From Brachycybe producta (Eukaryota > Arthropoda > Diplopoda > Playtdesmida > Andrognathidae): DNA of 64,000 nucleotides. Location: positions 2,143,957 to 2,207,956 of the forward strand of contig JAUPFP010000008.1 of NCBI GenBank assembly GCA_036925085.1, given 5' to 3'. The first letter of the stretch is position 1. Every line of letters begins with the position of its first letter. The notes under the pieces were generated by a model that was not told the origin of the DNA, made no database searches, and saw nothing but the letters and a program-made list of their open reading frames with translations. Positions 13,802-24,762 of this stretch are shown here, in pieces. The translations under genes were made by a program, and so were the position numbers.

Positions 13802-16075
13802 TCAGGTATGAAGACCGACGCTCTTTAAGACCTGTTGTGCAGCTAATGTTGCTTGTTTGATGGCTTCCTTGTACGGACCTCGCTTCTTTTTATTGTAACG
13901 TATTTTAAAGTCTTCGAGAAATGGGACCAATTGGTTACAGGGCATGTGGGACGATGTGGATGATCCAAACCAAGCTACGTGAGCTTGTTGCATTACCAGA
14001 ATGCCATTGTCTCTCTGAGATACACTTATCGAGAGCACTTTTCCTGGCCACCATGGAAATCCGTGAATCTTTCCCCATACGACGTCACCGACGGAAACCG
14101 TTCGACCGTCCAGTAACGAACAGGACCCTACGTGGTACGAACTTATACGCATCATCAACGGTCGTACTTTATCCAAGTCCTTTGGAGGTTCGCTTTCTGG
14201 AAATTCCGGTAAATCGCCAGCTTCACTGTTGGAGTTCGAATCGGAATGATTCGATCCTCCGCTTCCATTACTGTCCTCGAGGTTGTTATTGTTGCACGTG
14301 GGACCACAATTCATATACGACTTTTCGCTTAACCGTTTCAGACTGATGGATAGCTTTTGTCGCAAACATTCCTTCTTTATTTCGCTATAAGTGTTACTCT
14401 TTATGCCGTTGGTCGCGTCCATGTTCCAGTGATCTAATATGAGTTCTTCGCTTTCTAGATCGTGGCCATTATGTTGGTCGGACTCGTCGATCGGAATTTC
14501 AACGGTGACTCCGTTACAATCTCCACTACTGCCAGTACAAATGGTGCGAGTCGGAGTGGATGGCGGAGGACCAGATGATCTGTCACCGTTTTCTTCTTCC
14601 TTGTGTCGCTTTTTATGCTTAAATTTATGCTTATGATGTCTCGACTTCCTCATCTCGAGCAACATTACGTCTTGACGTAACGGACTGTTAGCAAAAGAAA
14701 CTTTCCTTTGCGCGTCTTTTTTTGCTTTCTTTAGTGCTTTACGTGCCGCTTTTGCTCTTGCGTGCTTATATGCTGGAGAACTACCGTTTTCGGGCACCAC
14801 TTCCTGAAATTCAGCCTCGTTATCACTTGCCGAATAATTGTGTGTCCTTGGTGGTATCTTGAGGACTGTACCTTGAGGACCGAACGATATCTTGATAAAG
14901 GGGCTCGTTTTTGCAAGGGGCTGTTGTTCGGCCAGACCTTCGCCTGCGCATGGTAAAACTGTTTCTAAAGAGGGCAAATCGCGAGGTTTCTTTGCTGCAG
15001 TCTCGACGGATGGTTCTGGAACTAAGGTCTCGTCAGTTAGGGGGGTTGTCACTGTCGAGACTTGTTCCGATAACCTTCGCTTTCTTAAGACCATTCGTCC
15101 GCCTACCAAACCGCGACCATTCTTTTGTTGTACCATCTGTTCTTTATGGCCCACTTCGAACATTCGATTACCTGGCGTTCTAACACTTTGATCGCTTTTT
15201 TCGACTGCAGTTCGATTCGTTTCTCTTTTTGCATTTGCCACTTCTACATTCTCTGAATTCTCGTTGCATATTGACTTGCACTTTGAGCACAGCACTTGCC
15301 TCGGCCGTAACCTCATGGTTCTTGTGTTTTTATCTCCAAATCTACGACAGTATGTCCTCCTCGGCATAATCGCACACGGACTAACCACTTGTCCGCTTAA
15401 TTCTGTACCCTGGAAATAAGTGAACCTTCGACGAACAGCAAACAATCTGTCCTGGTCCAAATTGGTGGCTCCAGGCTGCTGTGCAGGTTGACACTTGACG
15501 ACGCCATCTCCTTCCGAGCTCGAATACGAAGGACCTGGAGGCATCACACCGAGAGGCCAATTCCTGCGAGATAAAAAATAAAGAGAAAAACCACAAAATC
15601 TTTAATGAAAAGAACCCCCATATGTAGAAACAAACAACGACATTGCAGCCTACTAGGCCTCTATAGATTAGGCTTAAATGTTTTCAAAGCATGTGATTAG
15701 AAAGACTTAAAACGATTGCTTCAATTTGCGAATCGGTTCTTAACGAAAACGAGCAAAATGTACAAACAATCTGTTATAATAGATTTGCAAGAAGAGAGAG
15801 AGAGAAAGCATGCATTTTAGTACACATGTAACATAGTTATTTAAAGGGGAGGAGGGTTAACTAATTTCCTTCCCCTCCCCCCCTTAACCCTGGGTCCGTT
15901 TTGCAATCGCAAATGGGACTCACTTCTTAGTAGAATTGAGCAAAACACCCTGAAACGAGGTGGTCCCATATGTGAACGAGACAACGAGAAGGTCGTCGAG
16001 AGCTTCTTCGACGCTAACCACTATTTTTGTGTTTTTTAACATTTGGGTTGGGCAACAATTCTCTGTGTCCGCCAT
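13802..16075 (-). CDS. PWWP2A: PWWP2A/PWWP2B-type chromatin reader (2 exons)
   Basis: Nuclear histone/DNA-binding protein; in vertebrates PWWP2A binds H2A.Z nucleosomes and the NuRD-related MTA1-HDAC module. The coding sequence reads from 16075 to 15924, then 15563 to 13802; 637 aa. The first exon holds the start MADTENCCPTQ and the conserved N-terminal block VVSVEEALDDLLVVSFTYG. It splices with a GTGAGT donor, in phase, to NWPLGVMPPG; without it the protein would seem to start at the internal Met at 15546-15544. Next come the family motif LRPRQVLCSKCKS, a long basic, Ser-rich linker, and a C-terminal PWWP domain (WGKIHGFPWWPGKVLSI) followed by FKIRYNKKKRGPYKEAIKQA. The vertebrate acidic and proline-rich extension is absent. 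It could be called PWWP2A or PWWP2B; a single pre-duplication gene is expected. Confidence 0.93.
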
Positions 16076-16597
16076 GTTGGACGTTTTTTAGCCCTCCTGG
16101 TCCCTTGGAAGACGACGACGACGACGTCACTGCTTAATATAGTGGCTCATAGTTCTATCTCTCCATTAGATTTTCTAACATTCTAATACATGATACAGGG
16201 TGAGGTCTTTCAAGTGAACAACAACCAATTGAAAAGAGGAAAAAGCGCTTTAATTTATATGGTAATTATGATTTTTTTAATTGTTGATATCATGATAGAT
16301 GCGATTGCTAGTATATTCTGTAGTTAGTCATTCGATAAAGTCGTTTGTTTTTCTTTGGAATTTGATCTGCAACAAACGAAAGAAAGCGCAAGAATAGTTT
16401 CAATTTATGAGGACACCTTGTATATTAAATTATAGGAATCTTTGCAAAATTACTGCAGTAAGTGCTGCCGTCTAGCGATATTGCTATGAATTGTTGAAAC
16501 ACATAGAGCTCATATTGCAGTGATCACGTGGTAATATGACGTATGCGTGAGACTCTGTGAGCCTATAATAATAATAATTATTATTGTTGTGCACAGC

Positions 16598-17055
16598 ACA
16601 TGACATTTCCACTTTTTTCCAGAATCTCGACATCTCGACTTTAATCTCGAAATTTCGACTTTTTCCAGCATCTTGAAATTTCGACTTTAATCTCGACATT
16701 TCGACTTTAATCTCGAAATTTCGACTTTAAACTCGACTTTTATCTCGAAATTTCGACTTTTAATCTCTTATCGGCCATGTTAATTATGCCATGTTGTGCG
16801 CACCATACTCTAATAATTAAATTATTGCAAGCGTCCTTTTTTAGTAGCAATAATATAGTTATTAGAGTATGGTACGCACAACATGGCATAATTAACATGA
16901 TCGATTAAGAGATTAAAAGTCGAAATTTCGAGATTAAAGTCGAAATTTTGAGATTAAAGTCGAAATGTCGAGATTAAAGTCGAAATGTCGACATTAAAGT
17001 CAAAATTTCGAGATTTAAAAAAAAAAAATCTCGCCTGTCCTTTACAAGGCTCCGT
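16598..17055. repeat. Foldback element with tandem-repeat arms, copy 1
   Basis: The left arm (about 16623-16780) is a tandem array of a roughly 20-bp unit, aatctcgaaatttcgacttt. The right arm (about 16905-17020) is the same array inverted. Between them lie gccatgttaattatgccatg and its inverted partner flanking a short centre. The right end, ggctccgt, matches the terminus of the copy at 58088-58399; the left end is not found. Confidence 0.7.
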
Positions 17056-17707
17056 ATCTAATTATGTATTTACGTTTATTTTGAATTTTTTTGATTCTCA
17101 CCAGGCCCATCCAGATGGGCCGTTTAATTTGGAGGCCGGTTTTTCCATTTTAGAGAGCTTTGATTTTATGATGAAACTTGTTAAAAGTTTAAAAACCGCT
17201 CAAAGAAAAATATCAGAAAGCTAATGTTATTTAATTTTAATAGACATTCCAAAAAAAAATGTCACTTTTTTGAAAGAAAAAAAAAAAAGAATGAAAACTA
17301 GAAAAATATTTTAGTTGAGAAAAAATAATTTTGCTCGTTTATAACATTTTTTGAAAAATTATATTCACTAAAAGTTTGTGCAAAATAACAAAAGAAATTG
17401 ATACATTTATTGCAATCAAAAATTAGAATAAAATTCATGTGCAATCAAAATCAATTGTCAAAGCAAGTGCTGAAATCATGAACTTTTTGCATTAAATTTA
17501 TATTAAAAGTTCATTCATTTCGCACTACCTCTGACGTACATAAGATATGGACATACACAGTCCGATTTATTGGAATCAATTTCAGTATTGAAACCAACAA
17601 ACCAAGATGTTTAACATATGTTCACATACAAATTTTTTGTACGGCCAACAATGCATTTTGTCATCTAGCAGCAGTACAAAATATGAAACAATTTTATGAA
17701 TTTAACA

Positions 17708-18231
17708 ATTATATATATATATTAAGCCAGGTCTGTGTGTGTGATTAACGCTGTACAAACAAGGACAAAAACCTTGAAGCACGTCGGAATTCATATAAAT
17801 TTAAATGAATAAATGAACCGCTTTTTTTCTCTCAAGGTCAACTATATGTTGCACACTCCCCATCCAAGAACCCCATGATATTAAATTGAAGAGGGGAAAA
17901 GGTTGGCATGGGTAGAGGAAGGGGGGAGAGAGAAACGTGGAGGGGAAAAAAGTGGGAGGGGGTGACTGAAATTGAAATGAAAGGAGTAAAAAAAGGAACA
18001 AACGACGCGCATGCGCACACCAGAGAAAATGAAAATCTCATTTTCTCTTTCAAATATAAAAAGGGGAGGGGATAATCGTAGCAAAATTAAACTACAGTTT
18101 ATCACAGGCAATTGTGCCCAGCATTAGAATTTCGTTTGCTCAGCCCTTTTATGAACGTCATCAATTTCTAATGCTGGGCACAATTGCCTGTGAATTTTGC
18201 TCCCGTCATTTATGACGGGTTACCCCACTAG
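17708..18231 (+). mobile_element. Non-autonomous Helitron-like element, copy 1
   Basis: A TA-rich and TG-microsatellite left end (tctgtgtgtgtg) is followed by a shared body. The 3' end shows a perfect hairpin CCCGTCA-TTTA-TGACGGG at 18202-18219, then eight bases, then CTAG at 18228-18231 followed by T. It contains an inner foldback with arms ggcaattgtgcccagcatta. No Rep/helicase gene. Confidence 0.7.
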
Positions 18232-19165
18232 TAACTTTAGATAATCTAATTTGTAGTCTAGCTTCTGATTACCTCTAAAGGTGGACATATAACATATGAT
18301 CCTATTTATATTGGAATCAACAATGTTGAAACCAACATATTGGATCGTGTATGCCTGAATAATACTGTGTTCGTTCCAACATATCCGAAATAGCCAACAA
18401 AAATAGGACATGCTCTACGTCTTCAATCCAGCAAAATACTATGTTGGAAGGCTGATAGCCAATTAGGAGTAAGCATAAATGAGAATATCTAAAGTCAATT
18501 AGGTTAAATTCATAAAATTTTTTTTCATATTTTGTACTGCTGTTAATGATGAATTCATTGTTGGAAGTACGCATGTGTATGCAAGAGTATGGTGGACATG
18601 TTGAACGTTTTTTCTTGTTAGTTTCATGCACACTGTTGATTCCAATAAATCTGACCGTGTATGTCGACCTTTAGCAATCATTATGATTACGACCCTTGGT
18701 GCATCAAACCTAAACACATATTACATAAATGTCTCACATTGTAATTTCAATTTCCCACCTCTAAAATTTGATGAACATATTGATATTCATCGATTTGTAA
18801 AATTATTATCGATGACATCAATTGTGGCGGAAATCAGTTTTTTTGTTTTGAAATTTTGTATAAATTTTATTTTTAATTACATTTTTTAAATTAAAAAAAA
18901 GTTAATTTATTATTTTTTCAGCCAGTTGTGGAGTTATCCCAAGTTTTCGTTGATCATTTTCAACTTTATTTAATAAATTAATGGAATACTTTTTTTATTT
19001 CTACTTGCCCTCAATTTATAATTCAATTTATTATTGTATATAACCCTGTAATTATATAAACTTTCTGTAAATTCTAAATTTGAAAATGTGTTACAGTGTT
19101 TTTTTTATTATGCTTCTAATTATAATAATATTTATCGATTTTAATTCGATATTTTACTTCTAACA

Positions 19166-19290
19166 GGCTTGATGGAACAAAATGCCCATTTCAACCATTT
19201 GTTGCATTATGTAGACCAGCAGCATCTTAAGAAAGTTGGGAAAAATCTTCTCGGAGTTAGGGAAGAAGCCTGTAACCGAATTACACTATA
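19166..19290 (+). pseudogene. Orphan exon-like ORF cut by a hAT MITE
   Basis: After a good acceptor (ctaacag) an open frame reads MEQNAHFNHLLHYVDQQHLK and onward to VREEACNRI, with non-repetitive, protein-like composition. At 19291 it runs into a hAT MITE. Beyond the element's right target copy the same frame stays open for some 15 more codons. I do not recognise the family. It could be a gene remnant, a lone exon of an unseen gene, or a transposon fragment. Confidence 0.35.
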
Positions 19291-19649
19291 CAGTGCCATC
19301 TTAATGGGGGGGGGCAACTGGGCCCTAGCCCAGGGCCTCCATCTAAACTAGGGCCTCAGTCAGTTAATTGTCACTATTTTCTGTATTTTTAAATCTTTAA
19401 TTTCAATTTATCCGACATCAAAAACATTTTACTATTTTTAAAAAATAGGCCTATTCACTTATGTGATTTACTTCATAAAAGTCCCGTTCCAATATATACA
19501 ATGGAAATCATCATGGAATCATCAATACCTTTTATATATAGAACACTGGTTCCTTGGGGGAAAAAATGGGTTTATTTGTAAGGCATGGTTGGGGGGGGCC
19601 TCAAATAAATCTTGTGCCAGGGGCCACAAAAGACTTAAAGACGGCCCTG
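19291..19649. mobile_element. hAT-type MITE with 8-bp target duplication
   Basis: The left end starts cagtgccatcttaatggggg; the right end read inversely starts cagggccgtctttaagtctt. It is flanked by acactata (19283-19290) and acaatata (19650-19657), one mismatch in eight. 359 bp, no transposase. Confidence 0.7.
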
Positions 19650-19687
19650 ACAATATATATTCGAACAAGTAGGGGAAGAATTAAAAT

Positions 19688-20237
19688 ATTATATATATAA
19701 TATCCCAGGTCTGTGTGTGTGTGTGTGTAACATCGGAATTTATATAAATTTGAATAAATGAACTGCTTTTTTTTTTCTCAAGGTCAACTATATGTTGCAC
19801 CCTTCCCATCCAAGAACCCCATGATATTAAATTGGAGAAGGGAAAAGGTTGGAAAGTGTAGAAGGGGGAGGGGGAGAGAGAAACGTGGAGGGAGAAAAAG
19901 TGGGAGGGGGTGACTGAAATTGAATTGAAAGGAGTAAAAAAAAAAAGAAAAAAACGACGCGCATGCGCACACCAGAGAAAATGAAAAACTTATTTTCTCT
20001 TTCAAATATAAAAAGGGGAGGGGATAATAGTAGCAAAATTAAACTACAGTTTATCACAGGCAATTGTGCCCAGCATTAGAATTTCTTTTGCTCATCTCTT
20101 TTATGAACGTCATCAATTTCTAATTGTTTTGTTACTTGGTGTGACGTCATAAAAGGGCGGAGGAAAAGAAATTCTAATGCTGGGCACAATTGCCTGTGAA
20201 TTTTGCTCCCGTCATTTATGACGGGTTACCCCACTAG
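19688..20237 (+). mobile_element. Non-autonomous Helitron-like element, copy 2
   Basis: Same body as copy 1 but with a longer inner foldback that includes tgacgtcataaaagggcgga. The 3' hairpin is at 20208-20225, and CTAG at 20234-20237 is followed by T. The left end is tcccaggtctgtgtgtgtg. 550 bp. Confidence 0.72.
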
Positions 20238-21503
20238 TGTTATAATAATGTTTCTCCAAGAAATTAGGTAGGGGTTGAGAGTTATGTTAATGTTATACAG
20301 GTGAGAAAAAAAAGTAAATTACGAGGGGGAGAGAGAGGATTCAGAGGAACCCCGAAAAAAAAAAGAAGGAGGAGGAGGAGGAGCAACGAAAGAGTTGCTG
20401 TTGTGTGCGTCACGAGAGATGCAAAAACAGGTAAATACATAAAGTGAAGTACAGTAACAGGTATGAAGAGATTTTTTTTTTGTGGGGTTTCTTATTTTTC
20501 TTCTACCTTATAATGTCAGTTTTATTAAAAGCAGGTTTCTATTTGGTGATTCAGTCAAGTTGGAAAGGTAAGAAGGAAGGAAAGAAGAAGAAGAAGAAAA
20601 TCTCTCTTCTCGAAGTCGTCGTCGTCGTCGTGATTTAGAGGCCAACAAACCTCGTTTTTCTCTCTTATCTTAACTTTTGCTGTGATAGTCATTGAAATTA
20701 TCAGCAGCAGCAGCAGCATCCTTTGATTGTTCTGTTTTGTTACGTTTTTTTTTATTGTTGTTGGAAATCTTTCTTTCACTTACTTCGGTGTTTCTCTCGA
20801 GAATTGATGCTAAAGCCACTTAATCGTAACATAAAAGGAGGCTGCGTTTTTTAAACAGGTAAATATAAAATTTAATAACTCAAAACTACTCCTTCCATTC
20901 ATCTTTTTTTGTTTATTTTTTTTTTACTTGCTTCTTATCTCAAATATATATATATATTCTAATTTTTTTACTATGTAATTTTTATAGGTTTTTTTTTTGT
21001 AATATGATTTTCATGTAGACATATGTTTTATTATCTTTATTAGATTTGTATGCATGTATAGGCAAACATAACATGAAGTTTTATCTAATTAATATTTATG
21101 AAGAAGACAAAAGAAATAATTAGTTTACATATTTTATGATTTTAATTTAAAACTCATGTTTTTTTTATGGCTGACTTAAAAAAAAACGATGATTTTTTTT
21201 TCTCTATGCTATTAAGATATGATTTTTCTTATGGTCTTGGAAATTAAAAGATGTATATCAAAATAACTTAAAATGCAAATTACACAAAAGAATGTTAAAG
21301 GTGTAACTAATATATTCAAAAAGAGATGTTTTATTTTTTTGTTTAGGTGCAATCTTCCTCTCTAAAGGTATAAATCACATTTTTTTTGTTTGTTTTTGTT
21401 TTGTTTTGTGGATATTATTAGACCATTACTGTCCATGTAATGTATATAAATACCACATTCTATAGTTTAAGGCACTGTTTCATATTCTTTATATATATGT
21501 TAT

Positions 21504-21669
21504 TGTCAATCTGCGGAACCAGTCAATCTGCAGATTGCCAAAGCAATCTGCAAAACAACCAACCTGCTAGTGAATCTGCAAAATTCAATACATTTTAGGT
21601 GTCAAGTTTTGCAGATTCACTACCAAGATGGTTGTTTTGCAGATTGTCTAGGCAATCTGCAGATTGACA
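21504..21669. repeat. Foldback MITE with caatctgca repeats
   Basis: tgtcaatctgc at the left is mirrored by gcagattgaca at the right. Inner blocks tgcaaaacaacca and tggttgttttgca, and agtgaatctgcaaaa and ttttgcagattcact, pair in order, making an almost complete hairpin. Confidence 0.7.
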
Positions 21670-21786
21670 GTATATTGCTTATATATTTGCTATGTCATTC
21701 TTGCTCTTTGACTTTAAAGATCTTTTATTAATTGTTGATTTTCTTTCTGCTTAGCAGTCTAAGCAACGCTAAAGAGAAGTTGAAAG

Positions 21787-22180
21787 TGTGTTAAAAACTA
21801 GAATATAGATAGGGTCTACAGTAGAACGTCGGTTATTGGAACCGTCGATTATCGGAATCATTTTTTTTTTACTTATTTTTATGGAAATAAAAAAAAAATT
21901 CTTTGCAACTTTTCTCCACTTTTTTAACGGGAGTTCGATTATATGAACTTTTGATTATCGGAACTATGCGTGTCCGATATTAGTTCCGATAATCAACGTT
22001 CTATACTGTATTAGCTTAATCACTTAATAATATTTTCATTTTGTCATCTTTCAAAATCAACTTTTTATAGACAAAAATTTAAAAAAAATATTGTCTGCTT
22101 AAAGTCTGATTATTTTAAAACTTATTAAGATGAAAATATCCTCAAAGGTTTGAGCTACCCATCTAGTTTTTATAAAACAC
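21787..22180. repeat. Foldback MITE, family B, copy 3, with a nested pogo-like MITE
   Basis: The left arm begins gtgttaaaaactagaata and the right arm ends atctagtttttataaaacac. The left arm is interrupted by the element at 21819-22008; removing it restores the family spacing between the actag and aatcactt blocks. Confidence 0.65.
21819..22008. mobile_element. pogo/Tigger-like MITE, TA target
   Basis: The left end is cagtagaacgtcggttattg and the inverted right end is cagtatagaacgttgattat. It is flanked by TA at 21817-21818 and 22009-22010. 190 bp, no transposase. The termini match the style of pogo-superfamily ends. Confidence 0.75.
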
Positions 22181-24762
22181 TTTCAAGTTTTGCTTTATTT
22201 CGATTTTTGAAATAAATAGTAAGTAGAATTCAATGGGCGTTTACATTTTAAAATCATATTTACTAACCTCACACTTTTTATATGAGCGTAAAATATATAT
22301 TACGAGCTTGTAAGTTCCCCAAAACGAAGTAACTCGCTTCAAACCTAATTTATCTTATAATGCGATTATGATTTTTTTTTAAACTTATGTTATTTAATTT
22401 AATTTTTTTGTTTTTCTATTTTATTTCCGGGTTATATTTTAATCTTACCTGTTTTTTTTTGTGGGTGCTTTAATCTCAAGGAAATGGTTAGGTGGTCATT
22501 TTATTTACATGTATCATTATGCACATTTTTTTTTTGTTAAATTCTTGTTATTTAGCTGTACTAAAACAATCTTAACATTTTATCTTAAGATTAAAGATAA
22601 GAAACAGACTTTTTCTCGCCTGTATTCATATCATGTTAATTGGGTTATAACATGATGAAAAATCTGTTTCTTATTCTTGGATCGAGGTACAAGTAGTTCA
22701 CACGGACACAATATTGCAGTTGAACAGCATTTTTTTGTTGTTGTTTCTACTTTTTTGTTGTTTTTTTTTTACCTAAAGAACCCCTTTTAGTCCTTAAAGT
22801 TTAAAGAACGTTAGGTTTCCCACGGGTTCAACAAGTTTATCTCATGTTTTTCATGGTGAATTCGAATAAAACAATAGTATGGACACATAACAAACCTAAA
22901 CTTTTTTTTGTCATTACATCTATTGTTATTTTTTTTTGCTAAATTAAGTAGGTTTTTTTTTGCTAAGAAAACATTCTGCTGTTGCAATGAAAAGTATTTT
23001 TTTTTTGTTCAGTGAGATTCATTATTTTTTTTATAGAAAAAAAACTTCATTAAACTTTTACTTTTTATAATTTCTTTAATTTTTAATTCTTAGTAAATTG
23101 GAGACCTTAATAAAATGATGACCCCGATTATGATTGTATTCACATGAACATAATAAGAATTTAATAAGTATTTTTTTAAGTCGGCCATTCAGATAGATGT
23201 TTCTTTATATATAGATACAACTGAAAAACTCATGAATACGATTTTTACTAACAATATAATAATTTTATATATAGGCTAACATGCTGACATAATCCCGTGA
23301 ACCTTACGTGACTAATTTTCATGAGTAAAATTTCCTTCTTTTGTCAAATATTGTCAAAAATAATTTTTCTTAATTACTTTTTTTTTAACATATTCATTTA
23401 AAAATAAAAGAAATTTTTCATGGTCTTTTTTACTTTTCTTCTTTCATGTTTAATTAGCTTTTTCTAGTTTACCTTGCAACTTTTTTTTCTATTTTCTTGA
23501 TGTGATTTTTTTTTTTCCAATTTGGAGATGATGAGTAATGCATTTGATTTAACAGTGCATTCTAATGATTTTTTAAATAGATTTTTAATTATTTATGTGG
23601 TCTATTTTAACACTTAATTCTTAAATTATCAAGGTTGTCATTGGTTAAAGTAATTTTAATTTCAGGCTTCTCAATCTTCTAGTTTTTTTTTTTTTTGGAA
23701 ACTATTTTCGATTTTTCTATCGATGCCACGGTTATATTTTTTTAATGTTTTGAGTTCATTTGAAACATAAAAGTCACATATCCGTAAACAAATTATAAGT
23801 TTAACCATATTTTCTGATTTGTTTAATGGTAACAGTTTTGTAAAACAAAACAAAAAAATGAATCTATATTTCATTTGAGAACAACTTTTACTGTTTTCGT
23901 GACTTGCTGTCATACTTATTGTGGCAATCAATTCGTTTTAGACAGAACTGATTATTACAAAAAAAAATTCTTTTACAATATTTATTATCCATGTAGTCGT
24001 CATCACTCATTTTCGAAGATTCTTTTAAAATGAGCATATTATTTTCGTGAAACAAGTGTCCTTGCCATATTAGCCGTTTAATAACTAGAAATTATGCTTA
24101 AGAGGGTCATGGACAAGAGGAAGAACAGGAAGAAATCGAGTCATATCTCTCTGAAAATAGAAAATATTACATACAAATCATCAAAAATTAAAATAATATC
24201 ACAATTGTTATAGTATGTTTTTTGTTACATACTTTAAGGATGTTTGAAAAACCTTGACATAGGTGTTATTTCAACAAAAATTACCTGTTACTTTTTTTTT
24301 TTTTTGGAATTTTTCTAGCCAAAAATGTCTTTTTTTTTTAAAAAAAAATATATATATACTTATTACTTGTTGTATGTATGCAAAATAGTATTAGAAAAAC
24401 CTGATATGTTTTCAGTCGTGATCTGTTTCTAAAATTCCTAATTTGACATCCTTTCAAAATAACAAACACCTAATTCATTAGAACAAAAATGTATTTATTG
24501 GTGCTATAGTTGAACAAAAATTTATTATACAAGTGTAAATTCGATAAAGTAAGATTTTTTCTTGTCTCTTGTCTGTATAATCAAAGTTACTGTAGTCACT
24601 GGTAATGAAAATCTTATCTTAGTACATTGATTGTCCTTCGAAATGACCAGCAGTCACTTACTCAATTTTCTAATCCAAGTGACAAAACGCTTTTCTACCT
24701 TTAATAAGTTATTTTCTAATTGTTAATTTTGTTTTCTGTCAAGGTTATCGTTTTGTCTAGCC

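Larger units (their letters stand above)
16076..24762. other. Transposon-rich spacer between PWWP2 and the double peroxidase
   Basis: About 8.7 kb between two divergently transcribed genes. It holds an inverted-arm satellite-like element (16598-17055), two Helitron-like elements (17708-18231 and 19688-20237), an orphan ORF, a hAT MITE (19291-19649), a foldback (21504-21669), and a pogo-like MITE nested in a family B copy (21787-22180). A purine-rich stretch at about 20330-20410 and one near 20857 end in donor-like cag|gtaaat and could be 5' UTR exons of the peroxidase. 22200-24700 is very AT-rich with nothing recognised. Confidence 0.5.

Noticed and set aside
15544-15547. Met at about 15546 as the true start of PWWP2
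   Set aside because: An acceptor lies just upstream, and a first exon at 15924-16075 encodes the conserved family N-terminus and joins in phase.
16623-17020. CRISPR-like array
   Set aside because: Units are contiguous, with no unique spacers, and inverted between arms; the genome is an animal's.
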